From assembly GCA_019448385.1 (NCBI GenBank), contig JAGTXO010000053.1:124001-188000 (forward strand): a stretch of DNA of 64,000 nucleotides. Direction: 5' to 3'. This DNA is from Diacronema lutheri (lineage: Eukaryota > Haptophyta > Pavlovophyceae > Pavlovales > Pavlovaceae). Positions 40,488-49,065 of this stretch are shown one piece after another. The translations under genes and the position numbers were made by a program. The notes under the pieces are model-generated. The model was not told where the DNA came from. It saw nothing but the letters and a program-made list of their open reading frames with translations, and did no database searches. How positions within the stretch are numbered: position 1 is the first letter of the stretch; each line of letters starts with the position of its first letter.

Positions 40488-41800
40488 CCCGGGCAGCAAT
40501 TATTTTCGGCCTCGTCCTGCTAGCGCAGGCCGCCGTGCGTCGCGGGCCACCAAAAGATGTTTGGGCAACCAACCCAGTGGGTTTCTACAGCACTTCGTGC
40601 GCAACGGACGCAACCTCGTCGATCAGCTCGCGCACGTCCGCGTGGACGGCCCGCGCGTCGCCACGCCCAAAGATTTTCGTCGAATTTAGCGCGCCCGTCG
40701 AATGAGGGGGCGTGGGGACCGCGCCCGCGGCAACGCGCCGCACGCGCAACGGCGGCGTATGCGGCGGCAATTACGGGCCGGCTGGCGACGATGGTCAAGC
40801 GCCGTCTGAACCGGCCGCGTCAATCGGCACGTAGCCGAGCGCAGACCAAACGGGGACACCTGCCATGGCCGCGACAGCCTCGGCCCCAGATGCGCGCGCA
40901 GCAGCCTCGGCGAAGGCCGGCTTGCCCGCCGCGTGGTCGATGGGCTCGTGCAACCTGCCTGCCGGAACATCAAGGCGCACAGGCGCCGTCGGTGCCGTTT
41001 GGAGACCAGATGGTGCGCAAATAGGGCTCGCGTGGCGGCCACCCGCCCTACTGGTGCCTCCAGCGCCACCGTGCGCGGCCGGCGCGGGCGCGCTGTGCGC
41101 GCTTGCCGCTGGGGGAGCCAAATCGCCGCCGCCTCGCCCGCGCCCGCGCCGAGCGCCGCGCCCGCCATGTCGTCCATCCCGCACGCCGCGCCTAGCGCTG
41201 CGCCGAGCACCGCGACCGCCGCGCACGCCAGCCACCGCCGCCGCCCTCCGCTCGCGCGCCGCCCCCATTCATCGCGACGTCGTCGCGCGCCACTGCCGCC
41301 ACCTCCTCCTCGGCGGCATAGCCCAGCACCTGGGGGGGGGGGGGGGGGGGGGAGGGGCGGCGCGCCGCACGCAGTTGAGCAGCCGTCTGCCTACGCGCAC
41401 CCGGCGTACGATCAGCCACGTGCCGTTGCACAGCCCGTCACGTGGCGCAAGATTGCGCAGGAGCAGAGCAGCCGTCTGCCTACGCGCACCCGGCGTACGA
41501 TCAGCCACGTGCCGTTGCACAGCCCGTCACGTGGCGCAAGATTGCGCAGGAGCACCACGACCATCCCCGGCTCGAGCGAGTTGAGAAAGTCGTGTGCGTG
41601 TGCTGTGCCATCGTGATAGGGTCACGGATCCATCCAGCATCGTCGCGCAGCAAGCCGCGGGTCGCGCAGGCCGCCATGGACATCGATTGAATCTACGTGC
41701 GTAGAGCGGCGTGGCAAGTCGCTCCGCGCACATGGTGCAGCAGCAGCACGCGCAGACAGGAGCGCTCGCCGTTGCTCCGGAATTTCACATTCCCCACCAG
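40488..41800 (-). mobile_element. Helitron fragment a
   Basis: Reading right to left: helicase C-terminal pieces (41,800-41,370), a G tract, then a segment (41,320-40,488) that recurs after helicase remnants at 44.8-45.3, 53.7-53.9 and 57.4-57.6 kb and separately at 56.6-57.4 kb. The segment carries a conserved phrase RGDARAVHADVRELIDEV near its 3' side and ends with a small hairpin CCTGCGCTAGCAGG. Helitrons are rolling-circle DNA transposons with a Rep-helicase protein; no Rep domain is seen in this window. Confidence 0.55.
41370..41800 (-). pseudogene. Helitron-type Pif1 helicase fragment, with tandem duplication
   Basis: Pieces include FRSNGERSCLRVLLLHHVRG followed by AT and a later LRT, the Helitron signature before the Pif1 core, then GLLRDDAGW, and LLRNLAPRDGLCNGTWLIVR from the helicase C-terminus. 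The last motif is present twice (41,380-41,455 and 41,465-41,540) because about 80 bp is duplicated in tandem. Frames change several times; not functional. Confidence 0.6.
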
Positions 41801-41837
41801 CCGTCTGTCGGCTCTTTTACGACGTACCGGAGATAGC

Positions 41838-42112
41838 ACGCCCTGATTTCGGCCTGATGTTGCGTGCGCCCTTTCGCTCGCTCCGTTTGTCCAGCCTCGG
41901 CCCCGTGCGCGCCCCTCCTGCTGACCCATCTGTAAGCGTCGTTAGTATATATTTATACTAACGACGCTTACAGGCGGGTCAGCAGGAGGGGCGCGCACGG
42001 GGCCATATATACTAACGACGCTTACAGGCGGGTCAGCAGGAGGGGCGCGCACGGGGCCGAGGCTGGACAAACGGAGCGAGCGAAAGGGCGCACGCAACAT
42101 CAGGCCGTAAAT
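41838..42112. repeat. TACTAAC-family ends T3, T4, T5 (nested)
   Basis: T3 is inverted and ends GTTAGTA at 41,947. After 8 bases (TATATTTA) T4 starts TACTAACGACGCTTACAGGC at 41,956 but is cut at 42,004, and T5 starts again at 42,010 and runs about 100 bp. T3 and T5 match over at least 100 bp including GGACAAACGGAGCGAGCGAA. The arrangement looks like two elements end to end, or one inserted into the terminus of another. Confidence 0.75.
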
Positions 42113-42545
42113 ACATATTGGAACGTGCAGTTTGAGATCGTGAGGACGGCAGGGTATCCCGTGTCGCGCCATCGCCTGATATTGGAACGTGCAGTCTGAG
42201 ATCGTGAATATTGGAACGTGCAGTCTGAGATCGTGAGGACGGCACGGTGTATAAATATATTGGAACATGCAGTCTGAGATCTGTCGCGCCACCGCCTGAA
42301 AGCCGCACGAGAGCCGAAACCACCCGACGCCGCCACCGCACCACCAAAACAGCGCCCGCCGGCCCCCTGCGCCATACATACGGCCCCCTGCCGTATGGAC
42401 ACGTGATAGCATGCCGTCTTCACGATCTTAGACTGCACATTCCAATATTTTATTGAAATATATATTGGAACGTGCAGCGTGCAGACTGAGATCGTGAGGA
42501 CGGCCCCTATCGCCATATTGGAACGTGCAGTCTAAATATATATGG
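42112..42545. repeat. Family A repeat cluster, nested copies
   Basis: At least four forward fragments beginning ATATTGGAACGTGCAGT (42,116; 42,180; 42,209; 42,463), one longer unit to about 42,380 (CGTGTCGCGCCACCGCCTGA, then CACCAAAACAGCGCC), and an inverted end at 42,415-42,447. The last fragment ends at about 42,533 and runs into TAAATATATATGGG, some 45 bases upstream of the next gene. Confidence 0.75.
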
Positions 42546-42588
42546 GAACTGACTATAATGTAAGAGCGGCACCGCGCAAGCTTGCGCG

Positions 42589-43848
42589 ATGCCAATCTTC
42601 TCATCCCTGGTCCTGTCGCTGCTGCTCTCGTCGCCGCCAGAGCCTGGGATTTGGAACACGCGCATTGATGCGCGCGTACGTTGCGACGATGGCGTCCTCA
42701 CGCGCCTCGAACTCCTGGGCCCTGCACGCACGCCATTTTACCTTGCGACGGAGTACTGGAATAGGACCGCGGAGTGGTCGCACGTGACTTTCCCCAGCAC
42801 GCAGGGATGGCAAATGGTGACGAACGTCGAAGGCAGCGCGTTACCGCCCAACCTTGTACTCCACACGACGCTTGTCGTGAATGGTGCGCACGTGCGCCAC
42901 ACGTGCGAGCGAGCATGCAGGTTGCTCAGCGAAGACCTGAACGTCCCTCGCTTCTGCACAGGCAACGGCGCAGAGCCGTTCAAAGCTCGCTCGTATGCGT
43001 ACTGGCCGCGAAATATGCCAAAGGCCGGTCTCGCTCGCAACGTTGGTGTCGAACGCAAGCTTTCAGATGTGCTGAAGGCCTTTGGTCGCGACATGACAAT
43101 CCTACAGCGCTGGCTCGGGGCTGGCGCATCGCAAGTCAACGGGATGCAGCATGTGCAGCTTGCAAAGACTTTCGCGCGAGCCGTGGCGCGCCTGCCGCTT
43201 CCATTTTCAATTGTCGAGAGCGGCAACTTTTGTGGGGGGATAACGCTCTTGCTCGCACGACTGAAAGAGGCCTTCTGCAAGGAGTGCCCGTTGATTACTG
43301 TTGACCCTACGTTGCAGTCGCAGCAAGTCACATATTCGCGGCGGTTTGACAGCTGCACGGCCGCGAAGACTCTCGCGCACTTCAACGTCAGTCACCTTGT
43401 ACGCGTCGTCGTCGGCTTTGGAGCTGACCTGTCCATCGACGCACCGGTCGGATTTGCGTACTTCGACGACGGCAAGATTCGCGAGGCGATGTTGCCCCAG
43501 ATCGCGCTGCTCGAGCCGTACTTGATGGACGGGGCACTTCTGGGGTTCGACGATTACCTGCAGCTTCACCCCATCAAAGGACCCCGCGGCAACGTTAAAG
43601 TGGCGGACCACAAGGAGCTCATGGACGAGCTCGTCTCAACCGGGGACTACAAAGCAGAAGAACGCCACCTCAGGCACGAGGGCAATTATGGCGTGCTCGC
43701 TCGCGTCCGCGGGGGCTCGAATGGCAACTATGGGGACGTTCGGCACACGGTTTTCGTCGAAGCGAATGTCCCCGATGCCTTGGCGAGCCAAGGGAGAACG
43801 GTAGGCCGCTGCAGAGCGGACTTCGACGCGGTGCCCCAGATTTATTAA
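42589..43848 (+). CDS. Secreted methyltransferase-like protein
   Basis: 419 codons, ATG to TAA, unbroken, with moderate GC. Residues 1-15 are a short signal peptide (MPIFSSLVLSLLLSS). Residues 20-110 are an extracellular-type domain of unknown family with an N-glycosylation site (YWNRT) and cysteines. From about 150 a class I SAM-methyltransferase-like fold is visible: motif I IVESGNFCGGITLLLA (208-223), acidic strand end LITVDP (235-240), VGFAYFDDGK (287-296) and GALLGFDDY (315-323), the layout of Methyltransf_24/TylF-type O-methyltransferases. Role: methylation of an unknown acceptor in the secretory route. It is flanked by family A repeats upstream and a TACTAAC terminus (43,886) 38 bases downstream, so it may be element cargo or a host gene between insertions. 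Confidence 0.65.
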   Translation: MPIFSSLVLSLLLSSPPEPGIWNTRIDARVRCDDGVLTRLELLGPARTPFYLATEYWNRTAEWSHVTFPSTQGWQMVTNVEGSALPPNLVLHTTLVVNGAHVRHTCERACRLLSEDLNVPRFCTGNGAEPFKARSYAYWPRNMPKAGLARNVGVERKLSDVLKAFGRDMTILQRWLGAGASQVNGMQHVQLAKTFARAVARLPLPFSIVESGNFCGGITLLLARLKEAFCKECPLITVDPTLQSQQVTYSRRFDSCTAAKTLAHFNVSHLVRVVVGFGADLSIDAPVGFAYFDDGKIREAMLPQIALLEPYLMDGALLGFDDYLQLHPIKGPRGNVKVADHKELMDELVSTGDYKAEERHLRHEGNYGVLARVRGGSNGNYGDVRHTVFVEANVPDALASQGRTVGRCRADFDAVPQIY

Positions 43849-43885
43849 ACCGCCAAAAGAAAAGATCAATAATAAACCTCACCTA

Positions 43886-44035
43886 TACTAACGACGCTTA
43901 CAGGCGGGTCAGCAGGGGGGGACAAATGGAGCGAGCGAAAAAGAGCGCGCAACGTCGGGCCGAAGTCAGGGCGTCGACTCTGTGCACGCCGGCAGCGGGG
44001 ACGGCCGGGACGGCAAGGACGCGGCGGGGGCGTGC
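43886..44035 (+). repeat. TACTAAC-family end T6
   Basis: Begins TACTAACGACGCTTACAGGC and continues GGGACAAATGGAGCGAGCGA. It matches T5 for about 100 bp and T2 for 140 bp. It marks the left end of an element pointing right. Confidence 0.7.
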
Positions 44036-44469
44036 CAACCCCCGCCGCGCCTATCCACCCCACGCCAGAAGGCGCACGTCGAGGTCGCGAAGCGACGGAC
44101 GCCGGATGCCGCCCAGCAGCCAGTCGTCGCCGTCGGGTGCACCGCCGCCCTTAGCCAGCACGGCGCGGCCCGCGACGCCACCGCGCGGCCCGACGCCACC
44201 GCCCGGCCCGGCGCCTCTGGGCGCCACGCCAACGAGCGTGCCCGACCAAAGGGGCGGAGCGCGGCGCCCACCCACCGATGGGCACCGCGGCGCGTGCGGC
44301 GCGTGCGGAGCAATGCGCATCGCGGCCGCCCCCCGCAGAGCCCACCGATCCGCTTGCAAAGGCAGGGGCGGGAGCAGACAAAGGAGAGGTAGCCTGAAGC
44401 GCGAGACTGCTGGGGACAATTGAGGGCATACAATACAAATCGTGGTCTGACTGGAAAGGGACAGGCTGG
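44036..44469. other. Spacer, probably element interior
   Basis: GC-rich DNA after terminus T6 with no sustained coding similarity. Frames here are Ala/Pro/Arg-rich and differ between strands. Nothing recognised. Confidence 0.35.
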
Positions 44470-45340
44470 CACCCACTTGACGCGGACGGACAGGAGCGCT
44501 CGCCGTTGCTCCGAATTTTAATTGTTTCCGCCAGCCGGCATGTTCCCGCTCGCACGGTGCTCATCCCGCGCGCGGGCCACGTCTCGCCTGGCAACGCCGA
44601 GCACGGGGCAGTCTAGCCCAACAAGGCGCTCGAGTGCGCAAAGGCGTGGCTCGCCGATCCGTGCTTTACGCACGGCCAGCTGTACGTCGCCGCCTCGCGC
44701 GTGGACCATCCGTCGCCAATCCGCTCTGCACTCACCCCGGACAGCATGGCGCGCAACGTCGAGTCCCGCGAGTGCAGAACGTCGGGCCCCGCGAGTGCAG
44801 AGCGGGCGCGGCGCTCGGCGCGGGCGCGGGCGAGGCGGCGGCGATTTGGCTCCCCCATCGGCAAGCGCGCACAAGGCGCCCGCGCCGGCCGCGCACGGTG
44901 GCGCTGGAGGCACCAGTAGGGCGGTTGGCCGCCACGCGAGCCCTACCTGCGCAACATCTGGTCTCCAAACGGCACCGACGGCGCCTGTGCGCCTGATGTT
45001 CCGGCAGGCAGATTGCACGAGCCTATCGACCACGCGGCGGGCAAGCCGGCCCTCGCCGAGGCTGCTGCGCGCGCATCTGGGGCCGAGGCTACTGCGGCCA
45101 TGGCAGGTGTCCCCGTTTGGTCTGCGCTCGGCTACGTGCCGATTGACGCGGCCGGTTCAGGCGGCGCTCGACCATCGTCGCCAGCCGGCCCGTAATTGCC
45201 GCCGCATACGCCGCCGTTGCGCGTGCGGTGCGCACGTTACGCACGACGTGCTGTACAGCCCACATCTTCTCGTGGCCCGCGACGCACGGCGGCCTGCGCC
45301 AGCAGGACGAGGCCGAAAACAATTGCTGCCCCGAGGCGAC
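44470..45340 (+). mobile_element. Helitron fragment b
   Basis: A minus-strand scrap of the helicase (RSNGERSC, near 44,480-44,515) meets a plus-strand helicase end, VLIPRAGHVS, then AKAWLADPCFTHGQLYVAAS at 44,640-44,700, the typical Pif1 C-terminal motif. This is followed by the same segment as in fragment a (44,790-45,340), including PIDHAAGKPALAEAAARASG. The strand switch shows internal rearrangement. Not functional. Confidence 0.55.
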
Positions 45341-45460
45341 GTCGTCCCCAAATGCGGAGGTGGGGTGTGCCCCGAACATAGAATAGTGAACACGATCGTT
45401 GTCGCGAAGGCAAGAATGATTGCATTCGCGAAATCATAGCATCTCAGGGCTCGGTGTCCA

Positions 45461-45500
45461 CCTCAGCTCTGTTTTAAAAAGCTGAGGGGTCTCCAGGATT
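45461..45500 (+). promoter_or_regulatory. Short inverted motif upstream of the beta-propeller gene
   Basis: CCTCAGCTCTGTTTTAAAAA followed by GCTGAGG forms an 8-bp stem around TTTTAAAAA, and the motif recurs inverted at 16,471-16,510. TCTTTTAAAAAGA also lies 25-35 bases before the glycosyltransferase start at 58,116. It may be a core-promoter-like element or just a small repeat; distance to the gene here is about 270 bases. Confidence 0.25.
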
Positions 45501-45768
45501 TAGAATATGTGTTTCTCCACTCTCCGAGCGTGACGACGTGTTCGCCCGAGTGGCTCTCGACCCGGGCAACTTCGACCTGCTTGCCGACTAGGTCACCGCC
45601 AATGACAGCGCAAAGCGCCTCGAAGTAGCGGCGGTGGCCGACGCGGAGCTGACTGCTGCCGGCGCCGAGCTGACCGCCGCGATCGCGTCGGGCGACCTGA
45701 TCCGACTCCGCCGCGTCCGCCGTTTTATTTTTTCAACCCATAGTTCGTGGGGGATCCCCACAATAGGC

Positions 45769-47676
45769 ATGGGGGACGCGGGTCGACGTCTATCTTTCCT
45801 TCTCGCCTGGGTTGTTTGCGTGGGTCGGTCTCAGCGTGAGCTGGACGCGCGGCAGCCTTTGGAGGAGTGCCCCGCGCGCGCTTGGCTTCCTGGTATCTAT
45901 CGGGAAGACGCGTCGTTGAGGCGCGTCTTGCGAAACCTCACGTTGCCAGCCGAGCACCGCTCGCGAGTGGCCCTCCTTCGTGAGAAACGGCGGTTCGCGT
46001 CATGGGGAGCGGGCCTCAAGTACGCACCGGCTCTGCAATCGGTTCGCGTCATGAAACGCGCGGCACCCGGCATGGACGAGCGGCACCGCCGTGACGCCGT
46101 GCTTGCACGCCAATTGCGGCGTTTTGAGCTGAATGGCATGCGCCCAGATCCGAACGGGTTTTGCTCGCCTCTCGCACGCCCGGTCAAGGATGTCTGCGCA
46201 TCCCAAGCGTGTACAGCGTGCATCCGCGCGGTCCGTCGCGACGAATTGGTACCCGTGCAGCCCGACTTGAACGCGTGGCAGTTGTTCGCGGACGACTGGC
46301 TCGTTGCCGAGGCGCACAATCTGCAGCTCGTGCTTCAGCCTCCCGAGGACGTGAAGCGCGTGATCAGCACGCGCTTCGCCTTCCGCGACCGCCGTAAGGC
46401 GTACCAAGCAGGCATGTATGCTTCCGTTGAGTTGGCGGATGGAGCGTGGGCGCTCCGCATGAAGACGGGCAAAACTACTGTCGGCACCTTCGGGTCGAAC
46501 AATGGCATGAACTGGACTCTCAAGACGGACGTGCAACTTGGTGTATCGTCGACGGCAGCCTTGATCTCAAGGGTCGGCGCAAACGCATCCTACGTCGCAG
46601 TATATCAATGCAACGCGCATGCACACGGCCCATGGGTGGGTGCGTTCAGCTCGCTCGAGCGGGAGCGATGTTTGATTTACCACGGCCTCTGCATGAAGCA
46701 GTCGCTTGACGGCACTGTCTGGCACACTGTCAACGAGGGCGCGCCTGTCATCGTCGGGACGAGCGAAATGCCCATCAACTCGGACACGGCGCATCAGCTG
46801 CTGTGGACAGGAGACGAGTTCCTGCTGTACACCCGTGTGTCGTTCGCGACCGACCTGTCTTGGCGCGGCATCCGAGGTGTCGGTGTCCTGCGATCGACGA
46901 CCAAGTCGCGCGACTGCCTTACGATGGCCGGCGCGCTTGCGTGGAACGAGTGCATGCTGGCTTCTGGTCCTTGGCGTCCCGTGAAGGCGTGGAAACTCGA
47001 CGCGGAGGGCACGGCGGAGTACCTGTTGCGGCAGGCGTACTGTCTCGGTGTTCAAGCGATCGCAGGTGTCCACTACGGGTTTCTCTCGGTGATCAACAAA
47101 CCAAAGGACACGTCGCGTGCCCGGGATGCCGCATCGGATACGGTGAACACATTCCTGATCACGTCGAGGGATGGCATCGACTGGGACCTAGGGTGGGTCT
47201 ATGCTCGCACGCCGCTCCTGGCCAACGCCGACTGGTACAGCGGCCTCGCGATCTCCGCCAGCAACGTCGTCACCCATGGCGGCCGGCATTGGCTGTACTT
47301 TGAAGGCAGCTCCGCGAAGCACGACCAGCGCCACGGCACGTACAGCGACATCGGCGTGGCTGTGTTTGGCGAAAATCGATTCGTCGGACTGCAACCTCGC
47401 CGCACGGCAAACGCCTCCAGCCTGCGAACCCGGCCGTTCGTCCTCCCCCGTGGAGTGCTGCATTGCGACCTGAACGCCATCGGGAGCATCGAGGTCGCCT
47501 TGAAGCTGTACCCGTGCCGCACCAGCCCCTGCGTCGTTCGCACCGGGAATTTTAGGGGTGGGCCGTCTGTCACGTGGCGGTTCGGCGCAAGCCTGCAAGG
47601 GCTTGACCTGGCAAACGTGGTCATCGAATTTCAGATGCAGGCAGGCGCGACGTTGTTTGGCTTACGGTTCCGCTGA
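45769..47676 (+). CDS. Secreted beta-propeller glycosidase-like protein
   Basis: 635 codons from the ATG at 45,769, chosen because it begins a signal peptide (RLSFLLAWVVCVGRSQ); the frame is open 45 codons further upstream but that part is not signal-like. The body has repeated propeller blades of the GH43/GH32-like five-bladed type: NLQLVLQPPEDVKRVISTRF, LSWRGIRGVGVLRST, FLITSRDGIDWDLGWVYA and GGRHWLYFEGSSAKHD, where DG-x-W and W-x-Y-(F/Y)-EG-S are typical. A C-terminal beta-sandwich (from about 47,400) ends FQMQAGATLFGLRFR and may bind carbohydrate. It would act outside the cell or in the secretory pathway on an unknown glycan; catalytic acids cannot be assigned by eye. Intact, with a TGA at 47,674-47,676. 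Element copy 4 abuts its 3' end 17 bases later. Confidence 0.6.
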   Translation: MGDAGRRLSFLLAWVVCVGRSQRELDARQPLEECPARAWLPGIYREDASLRRVLRNLTLPAEHRSRVALLREKRRFASWGAGLKYAPALQSVRVMKRAAPGMDERHRRDAVLARQLRRFELNGMRPDPNGFCSPLARPVKDVCASQACTACIRAVRRDELVPVQPDLNAWQLFADDWLVAEAHNLQLVLQPPEDVKRVISTRFAFRDRRKAYQAGMYASVELADGAWALRMKTGKTTVGTFGSNNGMNWTLKTDVQLGVSSTAALISRVGANASYVAVYQCNAHAHGPWVGAFSSLERERCLIYHGLCMKQSLDGTVWHTVNEGAPVIVGTSEMPINSDTAHQLLWTGDEFLLYTRVSFATDLSWRGIRGVGVLRSTTKSRDCLTMAGALAWNECMLASGPWRPVKAWKLDAEGTAEYLLRQAYCLGVQAIAGVHYGFLSVINKPKDTSRARDAASDTVNTFLITSRDGIDWDLGWVYARTPLLANADWYSGLAISASNVVTHGGRHWLYFEGSSAKHDQRHGTYSDIGVAVFGENRFVGLQPRRTANASSLRTRPFVLPRGVLHCDLNAIGSIEVALKLYPCRTSPCVVRTGNFRGGPSVTWRFGASLQGLDLANVVIEFQMQAGATLFGLRFR

Positions 47677-47692
47677 CGCAGATCCCCATCCG

Positions 47693-48901
47693 TCACCGGC
47701 AGTCGAAGACGCGGTTGGAGATGTCGAAGCGCGTCGCAAAGACCGCGTACCTGACGCGCACGTCCGACATCGGCGGGGTGTTGCCGTTTGTGCCTCCCCA
47801 CTTGATCGGCTCGCCATGGTGGTCGCGCAGGTCCAGCGCCTTGAGTTGCGCGCGCAGCTCCTTGCGCTCGTCGTCCGTGAGCGTGTTCCAGATGGCGCCC
47901 GTGCGCACCTGCACGCAGCGCGCGGCGCGCGAGCGCGCGGGCGCGTGAGCAACCTCGCCGCGCGGCGGCGCGCACGGCGGGGCGCGCGCGCTCGGGCGTA
48001 CGGTGACGGCAGCGGCAGCAGCGCGCCGCGCGCACATTGTGCGTTCGCAGCGGCGCCACGTTGTACCGCGGCGGCCGGCCGGTGAGCTGCGTGTACAGGC
48101 GCGCGAGCCGGCAGAGCAGCGCCTGCCCCTCGGCCACGTGCTGCCGGTTGCGGATCTGCACGAGGAAGTAGCGCGTCGTGTGCCTCTCGCTCGGCGTGGG
48201 CGCGCACTCGTAGTTGATGGCGTGGAGGACCATGTCAGGCAGGTGGCGGTCAGGCGCGGCGGGGCAGCCGGCGCGCGCGCCAGCCACGTTGCCGCGCAGC
48301 AGCAGCTCGCACAGCTCGCTCGCGCACGCGCGCGTTTCGCTGCATCTCGGGCAGCGCGACGGGCGCCTCGTCGCGCTCGACTGCCGCGCGGGCGACGTCG
48401 CGGAGCAGCCCGTTCACGACGCGCGATGGGTGCATCAGGCACGCGGCGGACACCTGCGCCGCCTCCTCCGCGAGGATCTGCGTGAGGCCCACCGCGCAGA
48501 CCGGCTGGACGCCCTCGGCCATCTCGCCGACGGCGCGCCGTCGCCGCCTTGGTCTGCGCGGCGGCTTGCTCGGCGGGCTTGCCTTGGGGCGCTGCACCGT
48601 ACCTGCTCTCGTCACTGTGCCAGCCGATGGCCGAGAAGATCGCACGGACGGCTCCCTTGTCCATCGTGGTCGACGTGTGCACGCTCGTCGACGGGCCGCC
48701 CGACGCCGCGCCGGCGGCCTGCGCGCTCGTCACCGCAGCCTCGTCGCGCACGACCTTGTTGATGACGCGGTACGCTTGTGTCGTGAGCCTGTGCACGGCC
48801 GTCACGAGGCGCCGCAGCTTTTTCCGCGCACCGGGCTGCGCCGTCACCGCCTGCGGCCCCGCGTTGAGCGTCGAGCGGTTGACCACGAAGCCCGGGAGCA
48901 C
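47693..48901 (-). pseudogene. Fanzor N-terminal half, copy 4
   Basis: Starts with GARKKLRRLVTAVHRLTTQA followed by YRVINKVVRDE, a basic helical N-terminus typical of Fanzor and TnpB proteins. It continues (with a frame change) into RYFLVQIRNRQHVAEGQALL and YTQLTGRPPRYNVAPL, which align with copy 2 across its intron site without any intron, and then DVRVRYAVFATRFDISNRVF. The RuvC and zinc parts are missing. Upstream frames are separated by stops. Not functional. Confidence 0.5.
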
Positions 48902-49065
48902 GCTGCCGCGCGTGCGCGCCGTCGCGCCATCGGCGGCGCGCGTGCTCGCTCGTACGTGCCCACCTCATCGTCGACGCTCGCGCCCGCCGCGCGCAAGCGC
49001 GTCTTCGATCACCCAGCAACCGTGCCGCCCAGCCGCTCGGCGACCGCGCGCAGCTGCCGCTCGCG

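Noticed and set aside
41331-41352. G tract as a sign of a telomere or assembly gap
   Set aside because: Plain poly-G without a telomeric unit and continuous sequence on both sides.
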